A stretch of DNA of 64,000 bases from CAVOJV01 sp963696325 (GCA_963696325.1 CAVOJV010000003.1:21754-85753), one strand, 5' to 3'. Shown: positions 1 through 9,554, numbered from the stretch's first letter. The notes: generated by a model from the sequence alone, not told the origin. Made by a program: numbers and translations.

Positions 1-851
1 AAGGCGCGCAGGGCGGCCCAAGGGTTCTTGCGCTGGATGAAGGAGCGGAAATCGAAGAAGAATAGGACCAGGAATCGGTTCTCGGCCAACCCGAAATGCT
101 CGCGAGACAATGGTGCCGAACAGGCTGGTTCCACCGCCAGCGGCATCCACACCACCGGACAGGGCGCCTTGTCGGCCACTGCTTGCTGGATGAAGCGAGA
201 GGGTGCCCAGATTTCGTCAAAATAGCGGAATATTCCTCCCCAGGCATCCGGAAATTGACTCAGTTCCCAGGCGAAATAACCAATGTTGTAGCGACCCGCA
301 TAAAAATCCGTTCCCAGGTGGACGGTCGCGTCGTCCATCTCGTTGGCGTTCAGGTAAAAGATATTGACCTTGCGGGCGATTTGGGAGTCGATTCGGTCCA
401 TGAACGGGAAATCCTGGTGCAGAACCGCCATCTCCTTACCGTAATCGCCGAAGGTGTTGCGGATCGTGAACGGAATGTTGGCGGCGGCGCAGGCGCAGGC
501 GCCGGTGCGCACGTCTTCGGCCCGACCCAGTGCGGCATAGGGATGTCCGACCAGCACGGCGCCGGGTAGCAGCACTGGATGGTGGAGCTGTCGCCGATCG
601 GCATCCGGCCCGCGCAGGGGAACAACAGGCCGATTGGACGCCGCTGTAAGGGTGACAGGCTGGTTCAGGCCGTCGTTGTGCTGGGCGCTGAGTAGCAGGC
701 GAGATCGCAGGCTGATTCCCGGCAACCCCTCGCGGCGAAGTACCACCGCGATCCGGCACAGGAGTCTTGGTAGACTGGCGTGGCGAGCCAGCGCGGTGCG
801 AACGGCGCCGGACAGCCGCCGCAAGCGGACGATCAGTCCCGTTCCCAACAT
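1..851 (-). CDS. Glycosyltransferase, GT-B/family 1 type (partial, runs off window)
   Basis: About 283 codons are readable from an ATG at 851 to the window edge with no stop, so the C-terminal part lies outside. The frame contains GRYNIGYFAWEL followed by EIWAPSRF, a signature of GT-B glycosyltransferases in surface-polysaccharide clusters. The start overlaps the end of the upstream glycosyltransferase gene by 19 nt, which suggests translational coupling in one minus-strand operon. The first 100 or so residues are arginine- and leucine-rich and not recognisable. The donor sugar and acceptor cannot be told from the sequence. A role in assembly of an extracellular or lipid-linked glycan is inferred from the partner gene. 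Confidence 0.8.
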   Translation of the reverse strand, partial: MLGTGLIVRLRRLSGAVRTALARHASLPRLLCRIAVVLRREGLPGISLRSRLLLSAQHNDGLNQPVTLTAASNRPVVPLRGPDADRRQLHHPVLLPGAVLVGHPYAALGRAEDVRTGACACAAANIPFTIRNTFGDYGKEMAVLHQDFPFMDRIDSQIARKVNIFYLNANEMDDATVHLGTDFYAGRYNIGYFAWELSQFPDAWGGIFRYFDEIWAPSRFIQQAVADKAPCPVVWMPLAVEPACSAPLSREHFGLAENRFLVLFFFDFRSFIQRKNPWAALRA

Positions 852-2947
852 CCCAACGCCCCCAGAGCATTCCGAGTGGCTTCCAAATACCGGTGACCGA
901 ACTTCCGGTCCGGCTCAAGATAATTGCCCTCAGCCCACTCGTTCCAGGCGTTGAGAAACACCACCCGCTCATCGCCGAACCGGAACTTGCGGGTCTGCTC
1001 CACCAGATGTTTCAACCAGCGTCCGTAATGTTCAGGTGTGGTATTGAGAAAAATGTCGCTGTTGTCTTGACGGCGGGCGGTGTTGTCCCAGGACGGCATC
1101 GCGGTGCGGAAAAACGGATAGGGCATCGGCGGCCGATTCATGAAGAAGTCGACGGTGGCAACGTAGTCGCAGAATCTACCCTGGAAATCCGGATTGAGCA
1201 TCTCCGCCGGCCGCTCTGCCAAGACCGCCATGGCATGGGGCGGAAATTCAACGGCGGCGTCAAAACCGAAGCCGCGCGGATCGTCGGTGAAACCGAGACT
1301 TTGTACCGCAGTCAGGAACGGCTCGCCCACCCCCGCCTCGCGGCAGTAACGGCGCCAGATTTCGGCGGTGCGGGCAGCATCGGGCAGCAGACTTGGCTGG
1401 TAGATCAGCAACAGCGGGCGGCCAGCCACCCGGATGTAGCGCCGGTCACGCAGGGCCGGTTCCAGGGTCTTGATGAAGTTCAGATCGTCCTCGTCGGAGT
1501 GTTCCTGGGCGATCAGGATTTCGGCGTTGAGGCCGTCCCAGCGCCGGCTCCAGTTCTCGTTGGCCCAGCAGACGCAGAATGGAAAGTCCGGGTGGCCGGA
1601 CCGCACCACTTCGTCCAGCGGCCGGTTCAGCAGCCGTTTGCCGGCGAACCAGTAATAGTAGTAGCAGAAACCATAAATACCGTAGCTCCGGGCCAGCGCG
1701 GCCTGCTCGTCGCGGATCTCAGGAACCCGGAGGTCGTAGAAACCGAGGTCCGCGGGTAGTCGCGGCTGGTAGTGACCGACGAAGTTGGGCACGGCCTTGG
1801 TGACGTTGGTCCATTCGGTGAAGCCCTTGCCCCACCAGTGGTCGTTTTCCGGGATCGGGTGATATTGGGGCAGATAGAAGGCGATCAGGCGGACCCGGTC
1901 AAGCGCTTTGAGGGTAGCGCCCCAGCGATTCAAATAGGTTTGTCTGTTGTGCTCGATTTGCCGGAGTTTGTGGCCGTCCTGGTTGGTGGTAACGCTCAGG
2001 TGGTGGATCACCTCGGCGCCTGGCTGGTAGATGATTTTGCGACCACGTTCCCGCACCCGCAGTGACAAGTCACAATCCTCGAAATAGGCCGGCGCATAGA
2101 TTTCGTCGAACCCTCCCAGTTCCAGGAACAGAGCGGTTTCGATCAACAGGCAGGCCCCGGAGCAGTGATCCACTTCCCGCAGGATATTGTATTCGAGTTT
2201 GCCGGGGTCATCGTTCAGGCCGATCAGGTCCACCGTGCCGTCCTGACACAGAGCGGCGCCGGCTTCCTGCAGGTAACCGCTGGGATAGATCAACTTGGCG
2301 CCGGCGATCCCTGCATTCGGCACGGTCGCGAAGACCTCCAGCAACCGGTCCAGCCAGCCCGGCAGTACCTGGGTGTCATTGTTCAGGAACAGCAGGTAAC
2401 GGCCCCGTGCCTGAGTCGCGCCCCGGTTGGCGGTACCCAGGAAACCCAGATTTTCAGGGTTGCGAATGTAGCGAAGCCCTGGGATCACGCCGAGTAACCG
2501 CTTGGTGGCATCGCTGGAGGCATCGTCCACGACGATCAACTCATAGCTGGCCTCGGGCGGGTGACGATGAATCGAGGCCAGACAGCGGACCGTATAGTCG
2601 ATCTGGTTGAAGACCGGGACGATCACCGAAACCAGCGGCTCCCCCGGCGCGGCAAAGGCCAGACTGGCGGCCATGCCTTCGATGCCTTCCGGACCGATTT
2701 CCAGCATCGGCGGCGGCGCAGGGGGCGGCGGCGGAGTCGCCTTCGGATCGGACGCTTTTACGGTTGCCAGTCGGGTGGCCGCGGTCTGTATCAGCCACTG
2801 CTGATAGTTGGCGCTGTCCTTGAGCAACAAGCCCAGATGCCGGTACAGAAAAGATTTCATGCGCCATTTGACGGGCAGCGGCAACGGCAGCCGGCGGTAG
2901 AAAAAACGCGCGCCATAACCAGCTAATAATTTGATTTTAATAGACAT
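833..2947 (-). CDS. GT2 glycosyltransferase fused to WbsX-like (GH99-like) domain
   Basis: This 704-residue protein has two modules. After a proline-rich linker near residues 70-80, a GT2 (GT-A) domain starts around residue 105 with SVIVPVFNQ, then VVDDASSD, FLNNDT (the metal/nucleotide-binding region) and a GGFDE segment. From about residue 345 a WbsX-type domain begins with LIAFYLPQYHPIPEND and carries the NAWNEWAEGN motif near its end; WbsX-like domains are glycosyl hydrolase family 99-like modules found in O-antigen clusters. Such fusions act in synthesis of surface glycans. The start lacks a strong ribosome site; a later Met (MKSFLYRH) is the alternative. It is the first gene of a two-gene minus-strand unit. 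Confidence 0.85.
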   Translation of the reverse strand: MSIKIKLLAGYGARFFYRRLPLPLPVKWRMKSFLYRHLGLLLKDSANYQQWLIQTAATRLATVKASDPKATPPPPPAPPPMLEIGPEGIEGMAASLAFAAPGEPLVSVIVPVFNQIDYTVRCLASIHRHPPEASYELIVVDDASSDATKRLLGVIPGLRYIRNPENLGFLGTANRGATQARGRYLLFLNNDTQVLPGWLDRLLEVFATVPNAGIAGAKLIYPSGYLQEAGAALCQDGTVDLIGLNDDPGKLEYNILREVDHCSGACLLIETALFLELGGFDEIYAPAYFEDCDLSLRVRERGRKIIYQPGAEVIHHLSVTTNQDGHKLRQIEHNRQTYLNRWGATLKALDRVRLIAFYLPQYHPIPENDHWWGKGFTEWTNVTKAVPNFVGHYQPRLPADLGFYDLRVPEIRDEQAALARSYGIYGFCYYYYWFAGKRLLNRPLDEVVRSGHPDFPFCVCWANENWSRRWDGLNAEILIAQEHSDEDDLNFIKTLEPALRDRRYIRVAGRPLLLIYQPSLLPDAARTAEIWRRYCREAGVGEPFLTAVQSLGFTDDPRGFGFDAAVEFPPHAMAVLAERPAEMLNPDFQGRFCDYVATVDFFMNRPPMPYPFFRTAMPSWDNTARRQDNSDIFLNTTPEHYGRWLKHLVEQTRKFRFGDERVVFLNAWNEWAEGNYLEPDRKFGHRYLEATRNALGALGCWERD

Positions 2948-3179
2948 ACAGTTTGATTATGGGTATTCCAGCAGCCGTTGTCCACCGCGCACGAGACTGG
3001 CGATGATTGATTTCAGCTGGATGGAGCGGCTATCGTTGAATAATATGGCGAAGCCTGTTGGCTCACATGAGCAGATCACGCCTGGGTTGCCAGCGCGCAT
3101 TCTAATGGCTTTGCCACCGGATGTGAAATCGGCACGATGAATAACCAGGGCAATCGCGCTATCTGGCCCCAGGGCTTTG

Positions 3180-3510
3180 AAGGTGATCCAGAGCTTTCAA
3201 GTGGTTGCGCCCCTCTGGCCTGCTGGCGCTGCGCCCGCAGGCGGGCGACGGACAGGTGAGGTCGCCGGGGGTCGTGTTCCCGCTGCACCGGCGGCTGCTT
3301 GGGTCCGCGCGGATGCTTGCGATATTTGCGCAACTGCGCCCGGCCGGCGGTCTCCACCAACCAAGCGGTCATCGCCGCCACGGCGCGCGTGTACTGCCCG
3401 CCGGCGACGGTCTCGAACCAAACGTCCCGTTGCGCCGCATTCAGGCAGCGCTCCAGCACCGCCCGGGCCATAGTGGGGATGGGAAAGCTTTCAAAGCCTT
3501 GGCCTATACA
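3180..3510 (-). pseudogene. IS4-family transposase remnant (N- and C-ends fused by internal deletion)
   Basis: The minus-strand frame joins an N-terminal-like part (MARAVLERCLNAAQRD followed by AGGQYTR) directly to a C-terminal-like part (RKYRKHPRGPK and PHLSVARL) in about 80 codons. Both segments resemble the two ends of IS4-type transposases, and the catalytic DDE core between them is missing. No terminal inverted repeats could be identified. It lies just downstream of the transglutaminase-like gene. Family assignment rests on remembered motif similarity. Confidence 0.6.
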
Positions 3511-4132
3511 GCCCAGCCTCATCAGCGCCCAGCATCCCTGCCGTATAGGAACGCTCATCCACCGGAGAAAGGCCGAGCGCTGTGCGGTCCGTGATCAAGG
3601 ATACCCGGCGAATCGTGTCCAGGCGCTGGGCGATGGACTCCAGATGATCGTCGCTGACCTGCCAATGGTATTTATCAAAAGCCTTCAAGTTGAGCGGCAG
3701 GGTGTAACCGCGCAGGTTTTTTTCACCGGCGACGTTGTAATAGACCTCGAAATAGGACAGGACCAGTTCGCGCAAAGTGCGGTAGATGGCCTCGCGAAAC
3801 CGCAGGCCGACGAAATTGGATCTGGCGACGGCACCCCACAGGCCATCACGCTTATACAGAGCAAGGATATGATCATCGTCACGCTCCGCCAGCATATCGA
3901 TGATTAACGGCGGCTGCCCCAGCCGTCGCAAGGCCGCCGCCGCGAACAGGGCGCCATCGAAACAATGGGCCTGGCGATCCCGCAGGACGCTGCGCGGAGA
4001 ACGGTAGATTTCCGCCGTGCTGTAGGGGATCTCATCCAGGAAGGCTTGAATGCTGGCCGGGCTATCCAGGCGGGCAAACACTTCCCGTTCTTCCTTGCCG
4101 AAGAATTTCGTAAACGTTTTTTCTGTATCCAT
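3491..4132 (-). CDS. Transglutaminase-like superfamily protein
   Basis: This is a 213-residue protein of unknown substrate. The segment AHCFDGALFAAAALR supplies a candidate nucleophilic Cys, and DDDHILALYK supplies a His about 30 residues later, the spacing seen in the transglutaminase/papain-like fold. The C-terminal half (REAIYRTLRELVLSYFEVYYN) is typical of an uncharacterised bacterial subfamily. I chose the ATG at 4132 because GGAAAAAATA lies just upstream; the open frame extends to 4219 but without supporting signals. It is convergent with nothing obvious and divergent from the efflux operon at 4343. A protease, deamidase or non-catalytic role are all possible. Confidence 0.7.
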   Translation of the reverse strand: MDTEKTFTKFFGKEEREVFARLDSPASIQAFLDEIPYSTAEIYRSPRSVLRDRQAHCFDGALFAAAALRRLGQPPLIIDMLAERDDDHILALYKRDGLWGAVARSNFVGLRFREAIYRTLRELVLSYFEVYYNVAGEKNLRGYTLPLNLKAFDKYHWQVSDDHLESIAQRLDTIRRVSLITDRTALGLSPVDERSYTAGMLGADEAGLYRPRL

Positions 4133-4342
4133 TATTTTTTCCAGAGCCGCCGGTGTTGTAACGGCCAGTATAATTACCCGGTAACTGTTGAAACCATGAA
4201 AAATCTTCCAGTACCCCATTGCGGGCAGCGCATGGAAAATCCTGGCACGGCTGCTGGGCTATTGAAACTCGGATAGGCAATGGTTGTCCTTGTTGGAGGA
4301 ATCGCAAGACCGTGGACTGTAGCCGATGAGATCAACTTCTGA

Positions 4343-5485
4343 ATGACGACCTCTAGACGCAACCTGATTATTTTATTCTTGGTGCTAGGCGCAGCCGCAG
4401 TGGCATGGAGGGGTTGGCCAACCAAAGATGCGACCTCAAAACAGCGCTATCGAACCCAGTCCGTCGACCGCGGCGATATTGTGCAGCGCATCGCTGCCAA
4501 CGGCACTCTCAACCCGGTGGTTCTGGTAAACGTAGGCACCCAGGTATCCGGGACAGTTTATAAGGTGCACGCCGATTTTAACGACCGGGTGGATGCCGGA
4601 CAGGTAATGGCGGAACTGGACCCCAGCCTGTTCCAAGCCCAGGTCAAGCAGAGCGAAGCCAATCTGCTTAACGCCCAGGCCAGCTTGGCTCTGGCCAGGA
4701 TCAAGCTCGGCCGCACCGACACCTTATACCAGAAGAAGCTGATCGCTAAGGAAGAACTGGACATCGCCCGCCAGCAGGTGGATGCCGCCACCGCCCAGGT
4801 AAAGCTGGCCGAGGCCCAATTGGAGCGCGACCGCATCAACCTGCGCAACAGTGTCATCCGCTCCCCCATCTCCGGAGTGGTGGTAGCCCGCAGCGTCGAT
4901 GTCGGTCAGACCGTGGCCGCCAGTTTCCAGACCCCAACCCTGTTTCAGATCGCCCAGGACCTGCGCCGCATGCAGATCTACACCAACGTGGCGGAGGCGG
5001 ATGTGGGCAACCCTAGCACTAGCAATCCAGTGAGTTTTACCGTGGATGCTTTTCCAGAGCGCAATTTTCAGGGCCGCATCCGGCAGATCCGCCTGAATCC
5101 CACCGTCCAGCAAAACGTGGTCACCTACAATGTGGTGGTGGATGTGGACAACGAGGACGGCCGGCTGATGCCAGGGATGACGGCCTACGTCCTCATCACC
5201 GTGAGCGAGCGCAAGGATGTGCTGCGAATACCCAATACCGCCCTGAGTTTCCGACCCCGTGAAGACGAGGAAGCCGGCGGCAGACCATCCTCCAGGACAG
5301 CGGGCGCCCAGGTATATGTGCTGGAGCAGAATGACACACTCCGACCGGTGCTGGTCAAAACCGGGATTACCGATAACACGGTGACCGAAGTGATTGACGG
5401 CGGGCTCCAACCCGGCGACCGGGTAGTGACGCGGGAAACGGGGGAGAGAAAAGATACGGGTAACTTCCGCATCCGGGTGATGTGA
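4343..5485 (+). CDS. macA: MacA-like periplasmic adaptor of an ABC efflux pump
   Basis: This 380-residue membrane fusion protein has one N-terminal membrane anchor (LIILFLVLGAAAVAW). A lipoyl/barrel-sandwich half motif (VNVGTQVSGTVYKV) follows, then a long alpha-hairpin coiled coil (about residues 85-150), the second lipoyl half (VIRSPISGVVVARSVDVG) and a beta-barrel domain. It would link an inner-membrane ABC exporter to a TolC-like outer-membrane channel, which is not encoded nearby. The stop overlaps the next start (TGATG). The following two genes encode the ATPase and FtsX-type permease, so this is a MacAB-type operon with the MacB domains on separate chains. Confidence 0.9.
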   Translation: MTTSRRNLIILFLVLGAAAVAWRGWPTKDATSKQRYRTQSVDRGDIVQRIAANGTLNPVVLVNVGTQVSGTVYKVHADFNDRVDAGQVMAELDPSLFQAQVKQSEANLLNAQASLALARIKLGRTDTLYQKKLIAKEELDIARQQVDAATAQVKLAEAQLERDRINLRNSVIRSPISGVVVARSVDVGQTVAASFQTPTLFQIAQDLRRMQIYTNVAEADVGNPSTSNPVSFTVDAFPERNFQGRIRQIRLNPTVQQNVVTYNVVVDVDNEDGRLMPGMTAYVLITVSERKDVLRIPNTALSFRPREDEEAGGRPSSRTAGAQVYVLEQNDTLRPVLVKTGITDNTVTEVIDGGLQPGDRVVTRETGERKDTGNFRIRVM

Positions 5486-6180
5486 TGCAACCGTTGATCC
5501 AGGTACGGGGGCTGTGCAAGGACTATCCCCTGATGGATGGACGTTCCATACCGGTGCTGCGCGATATTGACCTGTCCGTTATGCCGAGCGATTTTGTGGC
5601 CATCATGGGGCCTTCGGGCTCCGGCAAGTCCACCTTCATGAATATCCTTGGCTGTCTGGACACCGCCACCGCAGGTGATTACACGCTGGCGGGGCGCTCC
5701 GTAGCCACGCTGAACCACAATGAACAGGCGGCCTTGCGCAACCATCTGATCGGCTTCGTGTTCCAGGGCTTTAACCTGTTGCAGCGGGTCTCTGCCATGG
5801 ACAATGTAGCCCTGCCTCTGCTGTACGCCGGCGTGAGCCGCGCCGAGCGGCGCCAGCGGGCCCTGGAACTGCTGCGGCAGATCGGCCTGGGCGAGTACGG
5901 CGCGGCGCTGCCCAACCAACTGTCCGGCGGCCAGCAGCAGCGGGTAGCCATTGCCCGGGCGCTGATCAATCGCCCGCCACTGCTGCTGGCCGATGAACCG
6001 ACCGGCAACCTGGATACCCAAACCAGCCAGGACATTATGGATATTTTTACCCAGCTCAACCAGGAACATGGCATCACTATCCTGCTGGTCACTCATGAAC
6101 TGGATATCGCCCGGTACGCACAGCGCCTGGTGAGGTTTCTGGATGGCCGCATCATCCACGATGGAGAAATACCGGCATGA
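5485..6180 (+). CDS. ABC transporter ATP-binding protein (MacB/LolD type)
   Basis: The protein has about 231 residues, the usual length for LolD/MacB-type ATPases. It carries the Walker A motif GPSGSGKST, the Q-loop FVFQGFNLL, the signature LSGGQQQR, the Walker B region LLLADEPTGNLD and the switch histidine in LLVTHELD. It would power the neighbouring permease, with MacA as adaptor, for export of a peptide, lipid or macrolide-like substrate. The ATG at 5485 overlaps the macA stop; a GTG at 5482 is an alternative start. The end overlaps the permease start as ATGA, consistent with co-translation. Confidence 0.92.
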   Translation: MQPLIQVRGLCKDYPLMDGRSIPVLRDIDLSVMPSDFVAIMGPSGSGKSTFMNILGCLDTATAGDYTLAGRSVATLNHNEQAALRNHLIGFVFQGFNLLQRVSAMDNVALPLLYAGVSRAERRQRALELLRQIGLGEYGAALPNQLSGGQQQRVAIARALINRPPLLLADEPTGNLDTQTSQDIMDIFTQLNQEHGITILLVTHELDIARYAQRLVRFLDGRIIHDGEIPA

Positions 6181-7400
6181 GATGGCTCGCGATCCCCGCC
6201 GAGGCCTGGCGGGCCATCGGCCTCAACCGCCTGCGCGCCGGCCTTACCATGCTGGGAATGGTCATCGGTGTCGGTGCAGTGGTACTGATGCTGGCGGTAG
6301 GCCAAGGGGCGCAAGCCACAGTGAACCAGTCCATCGCTTCCATGGGCAGCAATCTGTTTATCATCCTGTCCGGGGCGAGCAGCGCCGGCGGCGTGCGCAT
6401 CGGTTCCGGCACCACTCCCACGCTGACGACAGGGGATGCCCAGGCGCTGGCGGCGCTGCCTTCTCTCAATCACGTAGCGCCGGTCACTTCCAATAATACG
6501 CAACTGGCCTACGGCCCCAACAACTGGAATGCTGTGGTGTTCGGCACCACCCAGGAATACCTAACCGTGCGGGTCTGGAATTTGGAATCCGGACGGCCAC
6601 TGAACGCCAGCGACATGCGCGGCGCCAGTCGGGTCGCGCTGCTGGGACAAACCGTCGCCCGCAACTTGTTCGGAGCGGAAGATCCGCTAGGCAAGATAGT
6701 GCGCATTAAAAACAGCCCTTTTCTGGTGATCGGTCTGTTGGAGGTCAAAGGCCAAAGCCTGGACGGACGCGATCAGGACGATACTGTGATCGTGCCAGTA
6801 ACGACCGCCCAAACCAAGCTGTTCGGCAGTCCCTTTCCCGGCGCGGTGCGCTTTATCATGGCCCAGGCCCGCTCGGCCACGCAGATGGAGGACGCGGAAG
6901 CCGAAATCACGCAATTGCTGCGCACCCGCCATCGTATCCCGGCCGACATGGAGAATGACTTCAGCGTACGCAACTTGTCTGCCCTGGCCGAAACCGCCGC
7001 CACCTCGGCTCGGGTACTCTCCTTTATGCTGGGGGCCATCGCCTCCGTTTCCCTGCTCGTAGGCGGCATCGGCATCATGAACATCATGCTGGTGTCCGTC
7101 ACCGAACGCACTCGCGAGATCGGTATCCGCATGGCGATCGGTGCCCGCCGCCGGGACATTCTCCTGCAGTTTCTGCTGGAAGCCGTCATGATCTGCACGA
7201 TCGGCGGCCTAGCGGGCGTGCTGCTGGGCATGGGCGCGGCGTGGTTGGTCAGCGAACTGGCCGCGATGGTGGTGGTAGTCAGCGGTCAGGCAATCACCCT
7301 GGCCTTCCTGTTCGCGGCCGGGATCGGGGTATTCTTCGGTTACTATCCCGCCTACAAGGGAGCAGTTATGCGACCGGTGGAAGCGCTGCGCCACGAGTGA
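6177..7400 (+). CDS. ABC transporter permease, MacB/FtsX family
   Basis: This is a 407-residue FtsX-type permease. One membrane helix lies near the N-terminus (GLTMLGMVIGVGAVVLMLAV). A large periplasmic domain occupies about residues 50-270 and three helices lie near the C-terminus, including SLLVGGIGIMNIMLVSVTER with the conserved TREIGIRMAIGA cytoplasmic motif. It ends with the typical RPVEALRHE. It completes a mechanotransmission-type exporter with the two preceding genes. The start overlaps the ATPase stop by 4 nt. The intergenic distance to the convergent comM gene is only 14 nt, and no terminator is visible. Confidence 0.92.
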   Translation: MRWLAIPAEAWRAIGLNRLRAGLTMLGMVIGVGAVVLMLAVGQGAQATVNQSIASMGSNLFIILSGASSAGGVRIGSGTTPTLTTGDAQALAALPSLNHVAPVTSNNTQLAYGPNNWNAVVFGTTQEYLTVRVWNLESGRPLNASDMRGASRVALLGQTVARNLFGAEDPLGKIVRIKNSPFLVIGLLEVKGQSLDGRDQDDTVIVPVTTAQTKLFGSPFPGAVRFIMAQARSATQMEDAEAEITQLLRTRHRIPADMENDFSVRNLSALAETAATSARVLSFMLGAIASVSLLVGGIGIMNIMLVSVTERTREIGIRMAIGARRRDILLQFLLEAVMICTIGGLAGVLLGMGAAWLVSELAAMVVVVSGQAITLAFLFAAGIGVFFGYYPAYKGAVMRPVEALRHE

Positions 7401-7414
7401 GCGCTGCGCGGGCC

Positions 7415-8923
7415 TCACCGCCCGCTGGTCCGATCCAAGGCCCGATAACTGATGGCCTCGGTCAAATGCAAGGTCTGGATGGACTCGCTGCTCGCCAGAT
7501 CGGCAATCGTCCGGGCCACTTTAAGAATCCGGTGATACGCCCGTGGCGAGAGCCCCAACCGCTCCAGCGCAGTCTCCAGTAGTCGCTGGTCGGCATCGCT
7601 CAGCACGCAGTGCCGTTCGATTTCCCGGGTTGTCAGGGCTGCATTGGCTTTACCGGTCCGCTGCAACTGCCGCTGGCGGGCGGCATCAACCCGCGCACGG
7701 ATGGTAGCGCTGGTCTCCTCTTTGGTTTCGCCGCGCAACAGGCGGTGAGGAAGGCGCGGCACCTCGATATGCAGATCGATACGGTCCAATAGTGGACCGG
7801 AGACACGGGCGCGGTAGCGGCGTATCTGCTCGGGGTTGCAGGCGCAGCGCCGCTCGGCATCGCCCAGATAACCGCAGGGACAAGGATTCATGGCGGCCAC
7901 CAATTGAAAACAGGCGGGGAAATTAGCCTGGCGGGCCGCCCGCGAGATGGTGATCTGGCCGGATTCCAGGGGTTCGCGCAGTACTTCGAGCACCCGGCGG
8001 TCGAACTCGGGAAATTCGTCCAGGAACAGCACGCCCTGGTGAGCCAATGATATCTCGCCGGGGCGCGGCTGACTGCCACCACCCACCAGAGCGACCCCGG
8101 AGGCGGTGTGATGGGGGGCGCGGAATGGCCGCACACCCCACTGTTCTAGAGCGATCCCCTGCATGCTCACCGAGGCGATGGCAGCCGTTTCGATGGATTC
8201 AGCCTCGCTCATGGGCGGCAAAATACCGGGCAGGCGGCTAGCCAACATGGTCTTGCCGGTCCCCGGCGGACCGATTAACAACAAATTGTGACCACCCGTC
8301 GCCGCGATTTCCAGCGCGCGCTTGGCATGCTGCTGGCCGCGCACCTCGCACAGATCCCGCTCCGTTATGAGTTGCCGGTGCTTGTAACTCGAGCTATGGG
8401 GTTGCAATGCCTGGCCGGTCCGCAAGTGGGCACACACCTGGAGCAGATGGTCAGCACCGAATACCGCCAGACCGCTGACGAGAGTCGCCTCGTCGGCGTT
8501 GCTCTTGGGGACCAGCAGGGCGCGTTCCTGGTGACGGCAGGCCAGGGCAGTCGGCAGCACCCCGCGCACCGCCCGCAGGTCGCCACCCAGCGCCAGTTCG
8601 CCCAGGCACTCGTAGCCGGCGAGATTATTTACCGGTAGCTGGCCGGAGGCGGCAAGTATCCCCAAGGCGATAGGCAGATCGAAACGGCCACCCTCCTTGG
8701 GCAGATCGGCCGGGGCCAGGTTGATCGTGATGCGCCGGACGGGAAACTCGAAGCGACTGTTCAAAATGGCCCCGCGCACCCGGTCTTTGCTTTCCTTCAC
8801 CGCCGCCTCCGGCAGGCCAACGATGGATAGCCCCGGCAATCCGTTGGACAGATGCACTTCCACGCTGACCAGAGGGGCATCGATGCCTACCTGGGCGCGG
8901 CTGTAGACAATCGCAAGTGACAT
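7415..8923 (-). CDS. comM: YifB/ComM family Mg-chelatase-like AAA ATPase
   Basis: This is a 502-residue protein of standard ComM length. The N-terminal domain has the family start MSLAIVYSRAQVGIDAPLVSVEVHL. The AAA module has the Walker A motif GPPGTGKTMLASRLPG, Walker B VLFLDEFPEF and the C-terminal Mg-chelatase region with CSCGYLGD-like cysteines (NPCPCGYLGD and RRCACNPEQ). ComM is a hexameric helicase that promotes branch migration during natural transformation in gammaproteobacteria. It is transcribed away from ubiK and convergent with the efflux operon. No frameshift is seen. Confidence 0.93.
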   Translation of the reverse strand: MSLAIVYSRAQVGIDAPLVSVEVHLSNGLPGLSIVGLPEAAVKESKDRVRGAILNSRFEFPVRRITINLAPADLPKEGGRFDLPIALGILAASGQLPVNNLAGYECLGELALGGDLRAVRGVLPTALACRHQERALLVPKSNADEATLVSGLAVFGADHLLQVCAHLRTGQALQPHSSSYKHRQLITERDLCEVRGQQHAKRALEIAATGGHNLLLIGPPGTGKTMLASRLPGILPPMSEAESIETAAIASVSMQGIALEQWGVRPFRAPHHTASGVALVGGGSQPRPGEISLAHQGVLFLDEFPEFDRRVLEVLREPLESGQITISRAARQANFPACFQLVAAMNPCPCGYLGDAERRCACNPEQIRRYRARVSGPLLDRIDLHIEVPRLPHRLLRGETKEETSATIRARVDAARQRQLQRTGKANAALTTREIERHCVLSDADQRLLETALERLGLSPRAYHRILKVARTIADLASSESIQTLHLTEAISYRALDRTSGR

Positions 8924-9060
8924 GGCTTCCGTTTCCGTTTGCTCAATCCTTAATCGAATTTAAGCTTAACCCCCACGCCAGCAACAGGGCAAGTCGGCAG
9001 CGCCATCCTGCTAGGCCAAATGGCTTCCTCTCCCACCCCGCCGGTCACACCGGGTTATCT

Positions 9061-9354
9061 TTAGCCTTGATCCTTGGCCTTTTGGGTGGTTGTCGTTCGC
9101 CGCCTACTAGGGGAGAACTGCGTTTCCAAGACGGCGACCTGTTTTTCCAGCTCTTCTAGTTTGGCCCGCGTGCGGGCCAGTACTCCCTGTTGCACGTCGA
9201 ACTCCTCGCGGGTCACCAAATCCATTTTGGCGAAGGTGGCTTGCAGTGTGGCATGGAAACTTTTTTCCACTTCGTTCTGCAATTGCCGGATACCAGAGGG
9301 TATCGCCTCTACAAAACGTTTTGACAACTCATCAAGAATTTTGGGATCGATCAT
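9061..9354 (-). CDS. ubiK: UbiK (YqiC/BMFP family) ubiquinone biosynthesis accessory factor
   Basis: The protein has 97 residues, predicted to be largely helical with a C-terminal coiled coil (GVLARTRAKLEELEKQVAVLE) typical of the BMFP family. The start MIDPKILDELSKRF matches the family N-terminus. In E. coli UbiK partners with UbiJ in the aerobic ubiquinone complex and binds lipids. The basic tail (SRRRTTTTQKAKDQ) is variable. It is expressed divergently from the nitrogen regulon at 9705 and lies upstream of comM, a frequent neighbour in gammaproteobacteria. Confidence 0.85.
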   Translation of the reverse strand: MIDPKILDELSKRFVEAIPSGIRQLQNEVEKSFHATLQATFAKMDLVTREEFDVQQGVLARTRAKLEELEKQVAVLETQFSPSRRRTTTTQKAKDQG

Positions 9355-9431
9355 GACGGATTGCTCCAGCAGTGCATCGCTACGGTTTCAGTTTAGTGGG
9401 GTTTTCAGGGGGGCGCGACAAAAGCCATTTT

Positions 9432-9478
9432 TGCACTACAAAAGAGCGTGCTGTTTTTTGGTGCACTTAGGTTGGTGC
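9432..9478 (+). promoter_or_regulatory. Two NtrC-like half-site pairs upstream of glnK
   Basis: Two imperfect dyads related to the NtrC site (TGCAC and GGTGC arms) lie 77-138 nt upstream of the sigma-54-like promoter. The better one is TGCAC-N7-GGTGC at 9462-9478; the weaker lies at 9432-9451. The consensus spacing is six rather than seven between these arms, so the match is imperfect. The position is right for an enhancer. Confidence 0.45.
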
Positions 9479-9554
9479 CATAAAAAATCCCACCGGTTTT
9501 TTGATTGAAGTGCTAAAAATATGTTTTAAAAGGATTTTTCATAAATAACACAAA

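Noticed and set aside
767..1759. 330-codon plus-strand frame
   Set aside because: Antisense shadow of the GT2-WbsX gene.
3076..3558. A complete 160-residue novel protein on the minus strand
   Set aside because: Its parts match the two ends of an IS4-type transposase, so it is a remnant and not a new gene.
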